DNA of 8,089 nt from assembly GCA_029821515.1 (NCBI GenBank), contig JALGTD010000061.1:1-8089 (forward strand). Direction: 5' to 3'. This document shows, piece after piece, positions 1 to 7,167 of this stretch. The position numbers were made by a program, and so were the translations under genes. The notes beneath the pieces are model-generated. The model did no database searches, was not told where the DNA came from, and saw only the letters and a list, made by a program, of their open reading frames with translations. Each line of letters begins with the position of its first letter. The first letter of the stretch is position 1. This stretch comes from Candidatus Zipacnadia bacterium (GTDB taxonomy: Bacteria; Armatimonadota; Zipacnadia; Zipacnadales; Zipacnadaceae).

Positions 1-936
1 TTGGATCTTACGCTCGTCCACGTAGCGATCCGGAAAAGCGAGCAGAATATGTGGTGCGCGGAAATAGGGCAGGACTTGGCCCTGGTAGAGATGTTCTTGC
101 GGCGCGCCGCCGTAGTCTAACCACTGCGGCTTGGTCCAGTGCAGGAAATCGTCAGAGGTGGAGGTCATCATATCGCGATAGCCACTGCGGAACTCCCGAT
201 GGTACTCGCGGTAGCAGCCGGCGTACGCGTCCCAGAAGGCAATATTGTGCGAGTCAAAACCGTCACCTACAACGACCGGATCTTTCTGCATCAGCGACCA
301 ATGGATGCCATCAGGCGACTGGAAGGCCAGATTGCCAGCCAAGGCCGCCCCAAATCCCGAGGCCGATTCCTCCGGAGCTAGTTCCCCCTTTATAGTTCTT
401 CCGACCGCCTTGTAGCGCGCCTCGGGCGGGCAGTTCGGGTTGGTGTCTTTGAAGACTGCGAAATTGTCTGAGGCATGTCGCCACTGTCGGGTGGGCCACA
501 AGACGATGTTGTTGCGCGTAGTGCCCGTATACTCGTCCCGATATAAGCCCAGATTGGGCTTGACCCAGTGGACGCCATCCTGGCTCTCGGCATAGCAGGT
601 CACCCGAGTACCGAAGCTTCCGTCCTTGAGATAGCGGCGGCCCTGATAGTACATCCGATAGACTGGGCCATCCCGAAAAACGGTGACTTTGTTGCTGATC
701 CCGCCCTCCCAGGAGGAATCGAACCTAATAGCCACATCCTGCCGTCGGGGCGAATGCAGCTCTCGAGTGACCCCATTCATTGACTCGATCAGATACCCAT
801 CAACGAATAACTCCAGGCGCGAGCCGATATCGCGTACCTCCTCTTCGCCTGGCGTTTGTGCTCCGCAACTGACTACGCCCAGTAATGCTATTCCACAAAA
901 GACCGTCACCCATCCTGACGGACTCATCGTGGACAT
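1..936 (-). CDS. Secreted beta-propeller glycosidase-like protein, predicted lipoprotein (partial, 3' end off the window)
   Basis: The frame is open for 312 codons from ATG 934-936 to the left edge with no stop, so this is a truncated view of an intact-looking gene, not a pseudogene. An AAGGAGG ribosome binding site 10 bases upstream decides the start; the in-frame ATG at 925-927 lies too far away. Residues 9-24 form a hydrophobic stretch ending in VVSC, a lipobox with Cys24, although the n-region has no Lys or Arg. The mature part is a paralogue of the next gene upstream (2588-987): shared blocks include SRLELFVD (39-46), FAVFKDTNP (159-167), EARYKAVGR (172-180) and FDSHN (227-231). Asp-box-like motifs S-x-D-[GF]-x-x-W occur at 118-124, 207-213 and 261-267, as expected for propeller blades. 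It probably acts on or binds an extracellular glycan; the substrate is unknown. The C-terminal domain is not in view. Confidence 0.85.
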   Translation of the reverse strand, partial: MSTMSPSGWVTVFCGIALLGVVSCGAQTPGEEEVRDIGSRLELFVDGYLIESMNGVTRELHSPRRQDVAIRFDSSWEGGISNKVTVFRDGPVYRMYYQGRRYLKDGSFGTRVTCYAESQDGVHWVKPNLGLYRDEYTGTTRNNIVLWPTRQWRHASDNFAVFKDTNPNCPPEARYKAVGRTIKGELAPEESASGFGAALAGNLAFQSPDGIHWSLMQKDPVVVGDGFDSHNIAFWDAYAGCYREYHREFRSGYRDMMTSTSDDFLHWTKPQWLDYGGAPQEHLYQGQVLPYFRAPHILLAFPDRYVDERKIQ

Positions 937-946
937 GACTTGTCTG

Positions 947-953
947 CCTCCTT
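947..953 (-). promoter_or_regulatory. Ribosome binding site of the second propeller gene
   Basis: Read on the minus strand this is AAGGAGG, a near-perfect anti-Shine-Dalgarno match, 10 bases before ATG 934-936 and 19 before the alternative ATG 925-927. It fixes the start of the partial gene and supports that gene being translated. Confidence 0.75.
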
Positions 954-986
954 GGTGGTAGTCCACCTGATATCTGCCAATCACAG

Positions 987-2588
987 CTAAAAACGAATGG
1001 CGTACAGATCCGCATCCTTCAGCGCAAAGCGCAGGCGGACAACTTGCCCGGTTAGCGCACTGACGTCCGACCCCGCCTTCCACTTCACTACTTCCTCGAT
1101 TGCGTCACCATAGATCTCGGGACAGTCGGCGAGCGTGTAGCCGGCAATCGGGTTACCTTCCTGGTCCTGGATCTCCACCCGTATGCTGCCCACCGCCGAG
1201 GTTGAGTAGTTCATCATCAACTCACTGCCCTCAATAGTCACCGGCTTGGTCGTAAGCTCACCACCGGCGTAATCCGTGTGAACCGAGACAAATCCATCCA
1301 TGCGCAGTGTATAGCGGCGCAAGTTGCTCTGGGCACTGTGGTAGTACTCGTTGCTGTAGAACGATAACTCATCGGGCGCACCGACGATGTGTGACTTGGT
1401 GGTTACGATGCCCCAGGCCGGGCAGTTGTTCTCATGCCACCACCGACCTTCTTGCGGCCCCGGGCGAATGAAAGCCTCCTGCCATCGGTGGAAGTGCAGG
1501 CCATCGCGGCTGGTCATGAACACCGCGTCGTTCACCGCTCCCCCAAGGGCTAACGGATTATCCGGAAGCTTCGTCCGCCCACCGACCATCCGCATGGGAA
1601 AGCCCATGAAGATATGCGGGGCGCGGGGATAGACAGTGATGTTGTTGTCGTAGAGCTGTTCCGCCGGCACATCGCCATACTCCAGCCACTGGGGCGGATC
1701 TGACCAGTGCACGAAGTCATCGGAAGTCAGAGTCGCTACCGAGCGAACTTTGCCGCCATTGGGCATCCAGACGCGGAAGAACGCGACATACCGGCCGTAC
1801 ACGGCATCCCAGAACGCCACGTTATGGGAGTCGAATTCGCCCTTCTTGATGATCCGCTCCTCCTGCATCAGCGACCACTGGATCCCGTCCGGTGACTGAT
1901 AGGCTAGCAATCCGATTTGCGGCAGCCAGTTGTAGCCGGTGGCGTCGGGCTGCGGCGGTGCCGGGTCCTGCCTGAACATGATGCGGCCCACTGCCTTGTA
2001 GCGGGCTTCCGGCTTGCAGTCGGGGTTGGTATCCTTGAAGACGGCGAAGTTTGTGCCGCCTGTCCCGGCCCAGATGATGTTATTGTGTTTGAGGTCGTCA
2101 GTCTCAAAGATATTTAGGTCAGGCCGCTCCCAGTGAATGCCATCGCGGCTTTCGGCGTAACACGTGACGATGTCATCGTCTCCAAATGCCCCCGGGACTA
2201 TTACCGCGTCGGCCACGCTGGCCAGGTCGCGATAGTACATCCGGTAGATGTCGCGATTCTGGTAGACGTCCTGAAAGATGGTCACGGAGCGGTTGCCCCC
2301 GGGATAGACCTCGCCGCTGACCTGATTAGTATCGTCCCATACCAGCTCGCGCGGTACGGGATGGTGCAGGCGGAGCTCCGCTCCTTCCATGCTCTCGATG
2401 AGCCAATCATCCACAAACAGCTCCAGCCGCGAACTAATATTGCGTATCTCCTGCTGACTTGTCTCCTGCGCAGATACCGGCTCAGCCAATGAGTTGCTGA
2501 TGACTTGCAGCATAACACCTCCAAGGAGAACTAGCGGAACAACAAGCCACCATACTTGGGCACGGCCCGGTATTACTGATAGGTTCAT
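987..2588 (-). CDS. Secreted five-bladed beta-propeller glycosidase-like protein
   Basis: A 533-residue protein of a family common in environmental bacteria and usually labelled glycosyl hydrolase-like or hypothetical. Residues 12-30 are hydrophobic after Arg9, giving an export signal or N-terminal anchor; VSA/Q at 38-41 is a plausible signal peptidase site. The core opens with SRLELFVDDWLIES (53-66). Four Asp-box-like motifs S-x-D-[GF]-x-x-[WF] at 147-153, 232-238, 289-295 and 360-366 suggest repeated propeller blades, as in the GH32/43/68/130-like fold. A C-terminal domain (about 425-533) contains GGELTTKPV, GSIRVEIQD and the ending LKDADLYAIRF and is probably a beta-sandwich. No catalytic acid pair can be assigned by eye. 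The start has GGAGG only 4 bases away; Met26 also has a GGAGG, but would discard the charged n-region. It lies 128 bases after the aminotransferase gene and 50 before its paralogue, so co-transcription is likely. Confidence 0.85.
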   Translation of the reverse strand: MNLSVIPGRAQVWWLVVPLVLLGGVMLQVISNSLAEPVSAQETSQQEIRNISSRLELFVDDWLIESMEGAELRLHHPVPRELVWDDTNQVSGEVYPGGNRSVTIFQDVYQNRDIYRMYYRDLASVADAVIVPGAFGDDDIVTCYAESRDGIHWERPDLNIFETDDLKHNNIIWAGTGGTNFAVFKDTNPDCKPEARYKAVGRIMFRQDPAPPQPDATGYNWLPQIGLLAYQSPDGIQWSLMQEERIIKKGEFDSHNVAFWDAVYGRYVAFFRVWMPNGGKVRSVATLTSDDFVHWSDPPQWLEYGDVPAEQLYDNNITVYPRAPHIFMGFPMRMVGGRTKLPDNPLALGGAVNDAVFMTSRDGLHFHRWQEAFIRPGPQEGRWWHENNCPAWGIVTTKSHIVGAPDELSFYSNEYYHSAQSNLRRYTLRMDGFVSVHTDYAGGELTTKPVTIEGSELMMNYSTSAVGSIRVEIQDQEGNPIAGYTLADCPEIYGDAIEEVVKWKAGSDVSALTGQVVRLRFALKDADLYAIRF

Positions 2589-2716
2589 AAACCCTCCAAC
2601 TTGTGAAATGTCTCTCGGGAGTGTGCCGACACAGTGTGTAATGCACCAATGGTCGCCAATCGGTTAGCAACACTATATGCATTGATGTTACCATGCATTA
2701 CGCCAGCGTGTCAGAG
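2589..2716. other. Intergenic gap with AATGCAT direct repeats
   Basis: A 128-base non-coding stretch between the aminotransferase stop and the first propeller gene. Read on the minus strand it holds two AATGCAT copies (2693-2699 and 2677-2683), each containing the self-complementary ATGCAT and spaced 16 bases start to start, followed at once by TATAGT, a fair -10 box, without a convincing -35. It might be an internal promoter with an operator for the propeller pair. No clear intrinsic terminator is visible. Confidence 0.3.
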
Positions 2717-4066
2717 TCACATCAATCGTCCAAAATCCCAAATGGCCACCGGCCCTCTGAGCCGTTCCTGCACTTCGCCGCAGGCAAGCGCCTCCGCCAA
2801 TTCGGCCATTACCTCGTCGAGAGCCTCGCCGTAGTGAGCAACGATTTGCTCGGTATGTGCCAGCGTGACACTGATACTATTTCCAGCCAGAAAACCACGA
2901 TCGAGCATTAGCTGAGTGAACAGCGTCCGCAACTCCTCGTTTAACTCGTGGTTAAAGTGGAAACCGGGGGCACACGGGTAGCTGTCGGCAACTACCAGCG
3001 GGACTTCGTACTTCTGGGCAGCACGTCGCCATTGATCTTGTAACTGCCGGCCGATGCCGGCCACGTACGCCGGTACGTCAATACGCTGCATTTTCTGCAG
3101 CGTGGCCAGTGCAGCGGTTGGCCCGATACTCTCCGTCCAGTAGCTACTGCTGATAAACGACCGTCGCGCGCCGACCATCGCCTCGCTCGTGCCGATGATT
3201 GCCGCGATAGGATGACCATTGCCCATGGCCTTGGCAAAGACCGCTATGTCCGGGTTGACGCCCAGTCGCAGATGGGCACCACCCAGGCACAGGCGCCAAG
3301 CAATACTAACCTCATCAAAAATAAGCAGGCCCCCGCGCTGGTGGATTTCGTCGCGAATTGACTCCAGAAAGCCCGGCTGAGGGTCGTACCCGCGGCACGG
3401 CTCCATAACCACCGCTGCCAACTGGTCGCCGTGTTGCTCTATAATTTGCTGAAATTCTGCCAGGTTATTATACTTGAAGGGAAGAACCGTGCCCCGTAGT
3501 TCTCGGGGTACACCCAACGGATCCAGGCCGGGCAAAAGGTGGCCACGCAGAGCATCGCTATCTCCTAAGTTGGCCGCCAGATACCAGTCGTGCCAACCGT
3601 GATAGCCGCAGACCGCCACCAGCGAGCGATCGGTAGTGGCACGGGCGATTCGCACTGCTATCGCCATCGCCTCTCCACCAGTGCGAGCATAGCGCACCTG
3701 CTGGGCCCAAGGATGAATCTCACAGAGCAGGTCCGCCAGTTCTACTTCTTCTGGAGGATTAAGTGAGCACATACTGCCCAGTTCCAGGCGACGCTTGACA
3801 GCTTCAGTTACGTCGGGATCACGAAAACCAAGCAGACACGCACCTACGCTATTGGTTGACATATCGTAGAAATGGTTGCCATCCAGGTCCCAGGTCTCAC
3901 AGCCGTGTGCTTCGCGAAAATAAGCCGGCCACTGGTCCGGCGCATGCCTTTCGGGCCACTTGCTGAACAGTTGCACCCCGCCGGGAATGCGTTGCTTGGC
4001 GTGTCTGTAAAGATCATAGGTCTTTGGTGCGTCGAACGGTTCATTGTCCGTTGTACGAGAAGCCAT
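2717..4066 (-). CDS. Class III PLP-dependent aminotransferase, glutamate-1-semialdehyde aminomutase-like
   Basis: A 449-residue fold type I PLP enzyme of normal length for class III aminotransferases, cytoplasmic. Visible family marks are RIPGGVQLFSK (26-36), TGGEA (129-133, phosphate-binding region), YHGWHDW (155-161, cofactor-stacking region), IFDEV (249-253, Asp251 contacting the pyridine nitrogen) and FAKAMGNG (277-284, Lys279 as Schiff-base lysine). The family includes HemL and amino-sugar or keto-acid aminotransferases. Where HemL has a GTLSGNP-type stretch this protein has SSSYWTESIGP (about 306-316), as in the non-HemL subgroup found in glycan and sugar-acid gene clusters. It probably moves an amino group on a sugar-derived or keto-acid substrate; I cannot name it. 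AGGTGG 6 bases before ATG 4064-4066 supports the start. It sits 206 bases after the symporter gene and 128 before the propeller gene. Confidence 0.88.
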   Translation of the reverse strand: MASRTTDNEPFDAPKTYDLYRHAKQRIPGGVQLFSKWPERHAPDQWPAYFREAHGCETWDLDGNHFYDMSTNSVGACLLGFRDPDVTEAVKRRLELGSMCSLNPPEEVELADLLCEIHPWAQQVRYARTGGEAMAIAVRIARATTDRSLVAVCGYHGWHDWYLAANLGDSDALRGHLLPGLDPLGVPRELRGTVLPFKYNNLAEFQQIIEQHGDQLAAVVMEPCRGYDPQPGFLESIRDEIHQRGGLLIFDEVSIAWRLCLGGAHLRLGVNPDIAVFAKAMGNGHPIAAIIGTSEAMVGARRSFISSSYWTESIGPTAALATLQKMQRIDVPAYVAGIGRQLQDQWRRAAQKYEVPLVVADSYPCAPGFHFNHELNEELRTLFTQLMLDRGFLAGNSISVTLAHTEQIVAHYGEALDEVMAELAEALACGEVQERLRGPVAIWDFGRLM

Positions 4067-4272
4067 TTCTCACCACCTGTAATCAGTTGATTGCCTTCTT
4101 GTGGTCTATAATTGCGGTGATTATGTGCTATTCAATGGAATCGCCATCTCCAAGTTCCGGACTGTACCCAAAAACATTCCCACTCGCGGCCAGTCCGTGG
4201 CAGAAGTGATAGCCGTATCTTCGCGTCCCGCCGGTAACATCCTTCTTTTTTACCAAGAAGACTCCCCAGTTG
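4067..4272. other. 206-base intergenic gap, possible internal promoter
   Basis: This is the widest gap in the cluster and has no convincing open frame. On the minus strand TTGAAT (4130-4135) and TATAGA (4105-4110) could be -35 and -10 boxes, but the 19-base spacer is long, so this is weak. A consensus TATAAT at 4107-4112 lies on the plus strand and has no gene to serve. The right end holds an inverted repeat described separately. The gap may mark a separate transcription unit for the aminotransferase and propeller genes. Confidence 0.25.
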
Positions 4273-4276
4273 TTAC
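4234..4276 (-). terminator. Nested inverted repeat at the end of the symporter gene, weak terminator candidate
   Basis: GTAACA (4234-4239) pairs with TGTTAC (4271-4276), and inside it CTTCTT (4242-4247) pairs with AAGAAG (4255-4260) around a 7-base loop. The outer arm overlaps the TAA stop of the symporter gene. The stems are short and AT-rich, the internal loop is asymmetric, and no U-run follows in the transcript. An mRNA 3'-end or processing structure is as likely as a terminator. Confidence 0.25.
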
Positions 4277-6027
4277 TCATCCGCTTTGCCTCCGTTCTTG
4301 TCCCCACCCGAGTCCGGCGGGCGGTAGACGGTCAGCATGTTGACCTCTTCCATGGAGACTTCATGCTTGAAGCGCGTCCACAGCAGAGCGCAACCGACAG
4401 CGGCGGCGCCGGCCAGCACGACAGTGATCGACAGTGACAGCGCTGGACGTAGCGTGTGAATGTAGACCGCCCGGCTCAGCACAAGGCCGATGATTCCACC
4501 AGCCACGCCGCCACTGAACAAGCGCACAGACCTAACATTATTGGTCGCGGTCCACAACAAGCTCATCGTGTACCCTAAGATTACGGTAAGGATAACCGCG
4601 ATGGTCCCGTACCACGTGAAAGCCATATAGGGCTTTACCGCTAGTGCCACGACCAGCGCTATAGCGCCCCCGGTTAGACAACCCACGGTATTCGCCCGTC
4701 GGGTCAGCACTCCCAGAACAAATATCCCCACCATCGGACCGGAGAAAGGAAAAATTATCTCTCCCAGCTTCTGGTTGATGGTTTGCAGGTTGAGCTGCGC
4801 GGCGTAGATGGCACCTGAGGTGCCGATCGCGCCCCATACTAGTGTCCCCCACCGCGACACGCGCAGGTAATGCGCCTCGGTCTTGGCGGGCTTGTGGAAA
4901 AACCGGCGATAGTAATCCATCACGCAGACCGTTGTCAGCGAATTGATTCCCGAGTCAACGCTCGACATGGTTGCGGCAAAGATGCCGGCGACAATCAATC
5001 CGGCCAGGACGGGGTGGAGTTGGGTGGCGATGAAGTGGGGCAGCAGGGCGTCGGCTGGCTCAGCAATGCCCTTGGCCGCCAGCCCGAGTAGCGCCGCGTC
5101 GCGTGCTGGCTCGGCGGTATACAGGGCAAACAGCGCGATTCCCACGGCGTACAGCAACACCATGACCGGTAGAGTTATGATTCCGGTCCACACGCCGGAA
5201 AGCACGGCGTCACGTCGCGACTTAGCACTGAAGACGCGCTGCAAAATAAGCTGGTCGGTAGTGAAATAGCTGATGGTCCCCACGATGCCGCCGAAAATGA
5301 TCGTCAGCCACGTGACCTTCTCCTGCAGGTCGAGTTCGAAGCCGGGCGTCCGCAGCTTGCCATGCTCGACAGCCATATCCCAGATTGCCCGGGCGCCGCC
5401 CGGGAATATGCCGATTACCACCACGAGCACCACAACTGCGCCCCCCACCAGGACGAAGAACTGGAGCACGTCAGTCCAGATGACGGCCTTCATCCCCCCC
5501 AGCGTAGTGTACAGGGTTGCCAACGCCCCCACGGCGATGACCGAGGGCACATAAGGAACGTCCAGCACCACACTTAGTGAGAACGACGCACCAAATAGTG
5601 CTATGCACAGCCACGAACCCCGGACAAGCAAGAACAGAAAGCTGGTGGCCGAGCGGATCGAGACGTGAAAGCGCCGCTCTAAGAACTCGTAGGCGGTGTA
5701 CAGTTTGAGCTTGTAGAAGAGGCCTAAGAAGACTATAGCTCCCGTGGCCCAGAGCACCGGCCCCAACACCAGCCCGAAGGCGTAACGTATGTCCTCGCGG
5801 TAGATCCACGAGGGGCATCCAATATAGCTGATGGCGCTCAGGTCCGTGGCGACAATAGAGATGGCCACGGCCAGCCAACCCATCGAGCGACCGGCCAGGA
5901 AGTAGTCCGATACCTCCTTCTGACCCCGGGCAAAGAAGCTGCCCAACGCAACCACGATCACCAGGTAGAGCACAATAATGACCCATCCTGTCGTCCCCAG
6001 TCCGACAGTTATCGCCTCATTGTTCAT
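4273..6027 (-). CDS. Sodium:solute symporter (SSS / SLC5 family)
   Basis: A 584-residue inner-membrane carrier that should couple sodium entry to uptake of a solute. The first membrane span is about 13-33. DYFLAGRSMGW (41-51) and ATDLSAISYIG (60-70) are typical of SSS proteins. LGGMKAVIWTDVLQFF (176-191) is the family signature, with Asp186 at the position of the extra sodium-site Asp in SiaT-like members. FAATMSSVDSGINSL (350-364) matches the TM8 sodium site, with Ser355/Ser356. At 584 residues it is longer than the roughly 500-residue core; the extra length is two more hydrophobic spans (about 505-522 and 529-550) and a hydrophilic Gly/Asp/Lys-rich tail. GGAGG 6 bases before ATG supports the start. 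It begins 24 bases after the dehydrogenase gene, so they are almost certainly co-transcribed. Sugars, sialic acids and organic acids are all family substrates; the sequence does not decide between them. Confidence 0.92.
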   Translation of the reverse strand: MNNEAITVGLGTTGWVIIVLYLVIVVALGSFFARGQKEVSDYFLAGRSMGWLAVAISIVATDLSAISYIGCPSWIYREDIRYAFGLVLGPVLWATGAIVFLGLFYKLKLYTAYEFLERRFHVSIRSATSFLFLLVRGSWLCIALFGASFSLSVVLDVPYVPSVIAVGALATLYTTLGGMKAVIWTDVLQFFVLVGGAVVVLVVVIGIFPGGARAIWDMAVEHGKLRTPGFELDLQEKVTWLTIIFGGIVGTISYFTTDQLILQRVFSAKSRRDAVLSGVWTGIITLPVMVLLYAVGIALFALYTAEPARDAALLGLAAKGIAEPADALLPHFIATQLHPVLAGLIVAGIFAATMSSVDSGINSLTTVCVMDYYRRFFHKPAKTEAHYLRVSRWGTLVWGAIGTSGAIYAAQLNLQTINQKLGEIIFPFSGPMVGIFVLGVLTRRANTVGCLTGGAIALVVALAVKPYMAFTWYGTIAVILTVILGYTMSLLWTATNNVRSVRLFSGGVAGGIIGLVLSRAVYIHTLRPALSLSITVVLAGAAAVGCALLWTRFKHEVSMEEVNMLTVYRPPDSGGDKNGGKADE

Positions 6028-6051
6028 CTCTTGCCTCCGGTCAATCCTCTG

Positions 6052-7107
6052 TTAGCCTAGCAGTTCAACCAGGTTGATGCCCAGTTCCGCAGCCAGTTCG
6101 GTTATAGTCTGCCAGGTCTTGTCCGGGATGGCAATGCCCTCGCGCACACGCTTCTCTTTTGCCCTGAACTCCAACTCGCCGGGAATCAGTATCTCCGTGG
6201 TCTGGGCATCGGTGGGCACCTTCTTTATCTCTCGGAACAGCTCGTCGGCTTGTCGCTGGAACTCCTCCAGATGAACGAATCTCTCCACATCCAACACCAA
6301 CATCATCAGCCCGTTGCCCTCTCGATATTCCGGCAAGTATGCGCAGCCAAATCCCGCCAGGATGCCACCCATCATCTCCACGAGCAGACTAAGACCATAA
6401 CCCTTGTGTCCCCCGAAGGGCAGCAGAGCTCCCCCTCGCTTGAATAGGGCGTCTGGGTCTGTCGTCGGGCGGCCTTCTTCGTCCACCATCCATCCCTCGG
6501 GGATAGTCTCGCCCTTCTCCTGGGCCAGAAGCACCTGCCCGGCAGCCACAACCGAGGTGGACATGTCCATGATAAGCGGCTTCATTTCGCCCGCCGGCAG
6601 GCCCCAGGCCAGCGGGTTCGCCCCCAGGAACCGCCGCGTTCCGCCATATGGGACAACCAGGCCTCTATCAGGCGCCAACGTCCCCGAGCTGCATAGTATA
6701 ATAGCGATCAGGCCCTCGTCTACGGCCATCTTGACATAGCCCCACAGCATCCCCACGTGGTTGCACTTGTTGACGGCCACAGCAGCTAGCCCGTGCTGCT
6801 TGGCTGTCTCGATGGCCACATCCATGGCCTGCGCGGCCGTCACGTACCCGAAGCCCCAGTGGCCGTCTATCAGCACCGTAGGGGGGTCGTTCTTCACGAT
6901 CTCCATCTGCGCGGTGGGGTCTATCTTCCCCGCCTTCATGTCATTCACATATCTGGGCACGGATTGCAGACCATGCGTGTCGTGACCGTAGAGGTGACTA
7001 TCAACAGTGTAACGGCTGATGATTTCGGCTGCCTCTGGCGGCGCTCCTATCTTCTCGAAGATGGCGAACGTCAACTTCTTCACTTGAGCGGGTCTCACAA
7101 CTGACAT
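6052..7107 (-). CDS. Malate/L-lactate dehydrogenase family (Ldh2) NAD(P)-dependent oxidoreductase
   Basis: A 351-residue cytoplasmic oxidoreductase of the Ldh2 superfamily, which covers malate, L-lactate, sulfolactate, ureidoglycolate (AllD) and 2,3-diketo-L-gulonate (YiaK) dehydrogenases and reduces 2-oxo acids or oxidises 2-hydroxy acids. It differs in fold from classical Rossmann lactate and malate dehydrogenases. Visible motifs are DSHLYGHDTHGLQSVPRY (36-53, with His45 as the probable catalytic residue), CNHVGM (115-120, His117), PYGGTRRFLGANPLAWGLP (153-171, cofactor region), DMSTS (181-185) and LLPFGGHKGYGLSLLVE (228-244). Length is typical and all key motifs are present, so it should be active. 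GAGGAG 7 bases before ATG 7105-7107 supports the start. It lies 60 bases after the amidohydrolase gene and 24 before the symporter gene. The neighbours fit sugar-acid or hydroxy-acid catabolism; the exact substrate is open. Confidence 0.92.
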   Translation of the reverse strand: MSVVRPAQVKKLTFAIFEKIGAPPEAAEIISRYTVDSHLYGHDTHGLQSVPRYVNDMKAGKIDPTAQMEIVKNDPPTVLIDGHWGFGYVTAAQAMDVAIETAKQHGLAAVAVNKCNHVGMLWGYVKMAVDEGLIAIILCSSGTLAPDRGLVVPYGGTRRFLGANPLAWGLPAGEMKPLIMDMSTSVVAAGQVLLAQEKGETIPEGWMVDEEGRPTTDPDALFKRGGALLPFGGHKGYGLSLLVEMMGGILAGFGCAYLPEYREGNGLMMLVLDVERFVHLEEFQRQADELFREIKKVPTDAQTTEILIPGELEFRAKEKRVREGIAIPDKTWQTITELAAELGINLVELLG

Positions 7108-7167
7108 ACGCTCACTCCTCAGGTCTGAGTTTGTCGACCGTTATCGGCCTGCGGACAACAGGTCTTG

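Noticed and set aside
1..936. The left end could be read as a broken or degraded copy of the propeller gene
   Set aside because: The minus-strand frame ending at position 1 is uninterrupted for 312 codons, keeps all shared motifs, and has a strong ribosome binding site; it is cut only by the window edge.
139..961. Several short open frames on the plus strand across the propeller paralogue
   Set aside because: They lie antisense to a clear coding frame, overlap one another, lack good ribosome binding sites and show no recognisable protein features.
2133..2492. 119-codon plus-strand open frame inside the first propeller gene
   Set aside because: It is antisense to conserved propeller sequence, and its composition follows the complementary codons.
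4107..4112. Consensus TATAAT on the plus strand in the 206-base gap
   Set aside because: There is no plus-strand gene downstream and no -35 box was recognised at a proper distance.
7118..7129. Short palindrome CTCAG-GT-CTGAG in the gap before the dehydrogenase gene
   Set aside because: Five-base arms with a two-base centre are too short to fold as RNA and are expected by chance at this length.
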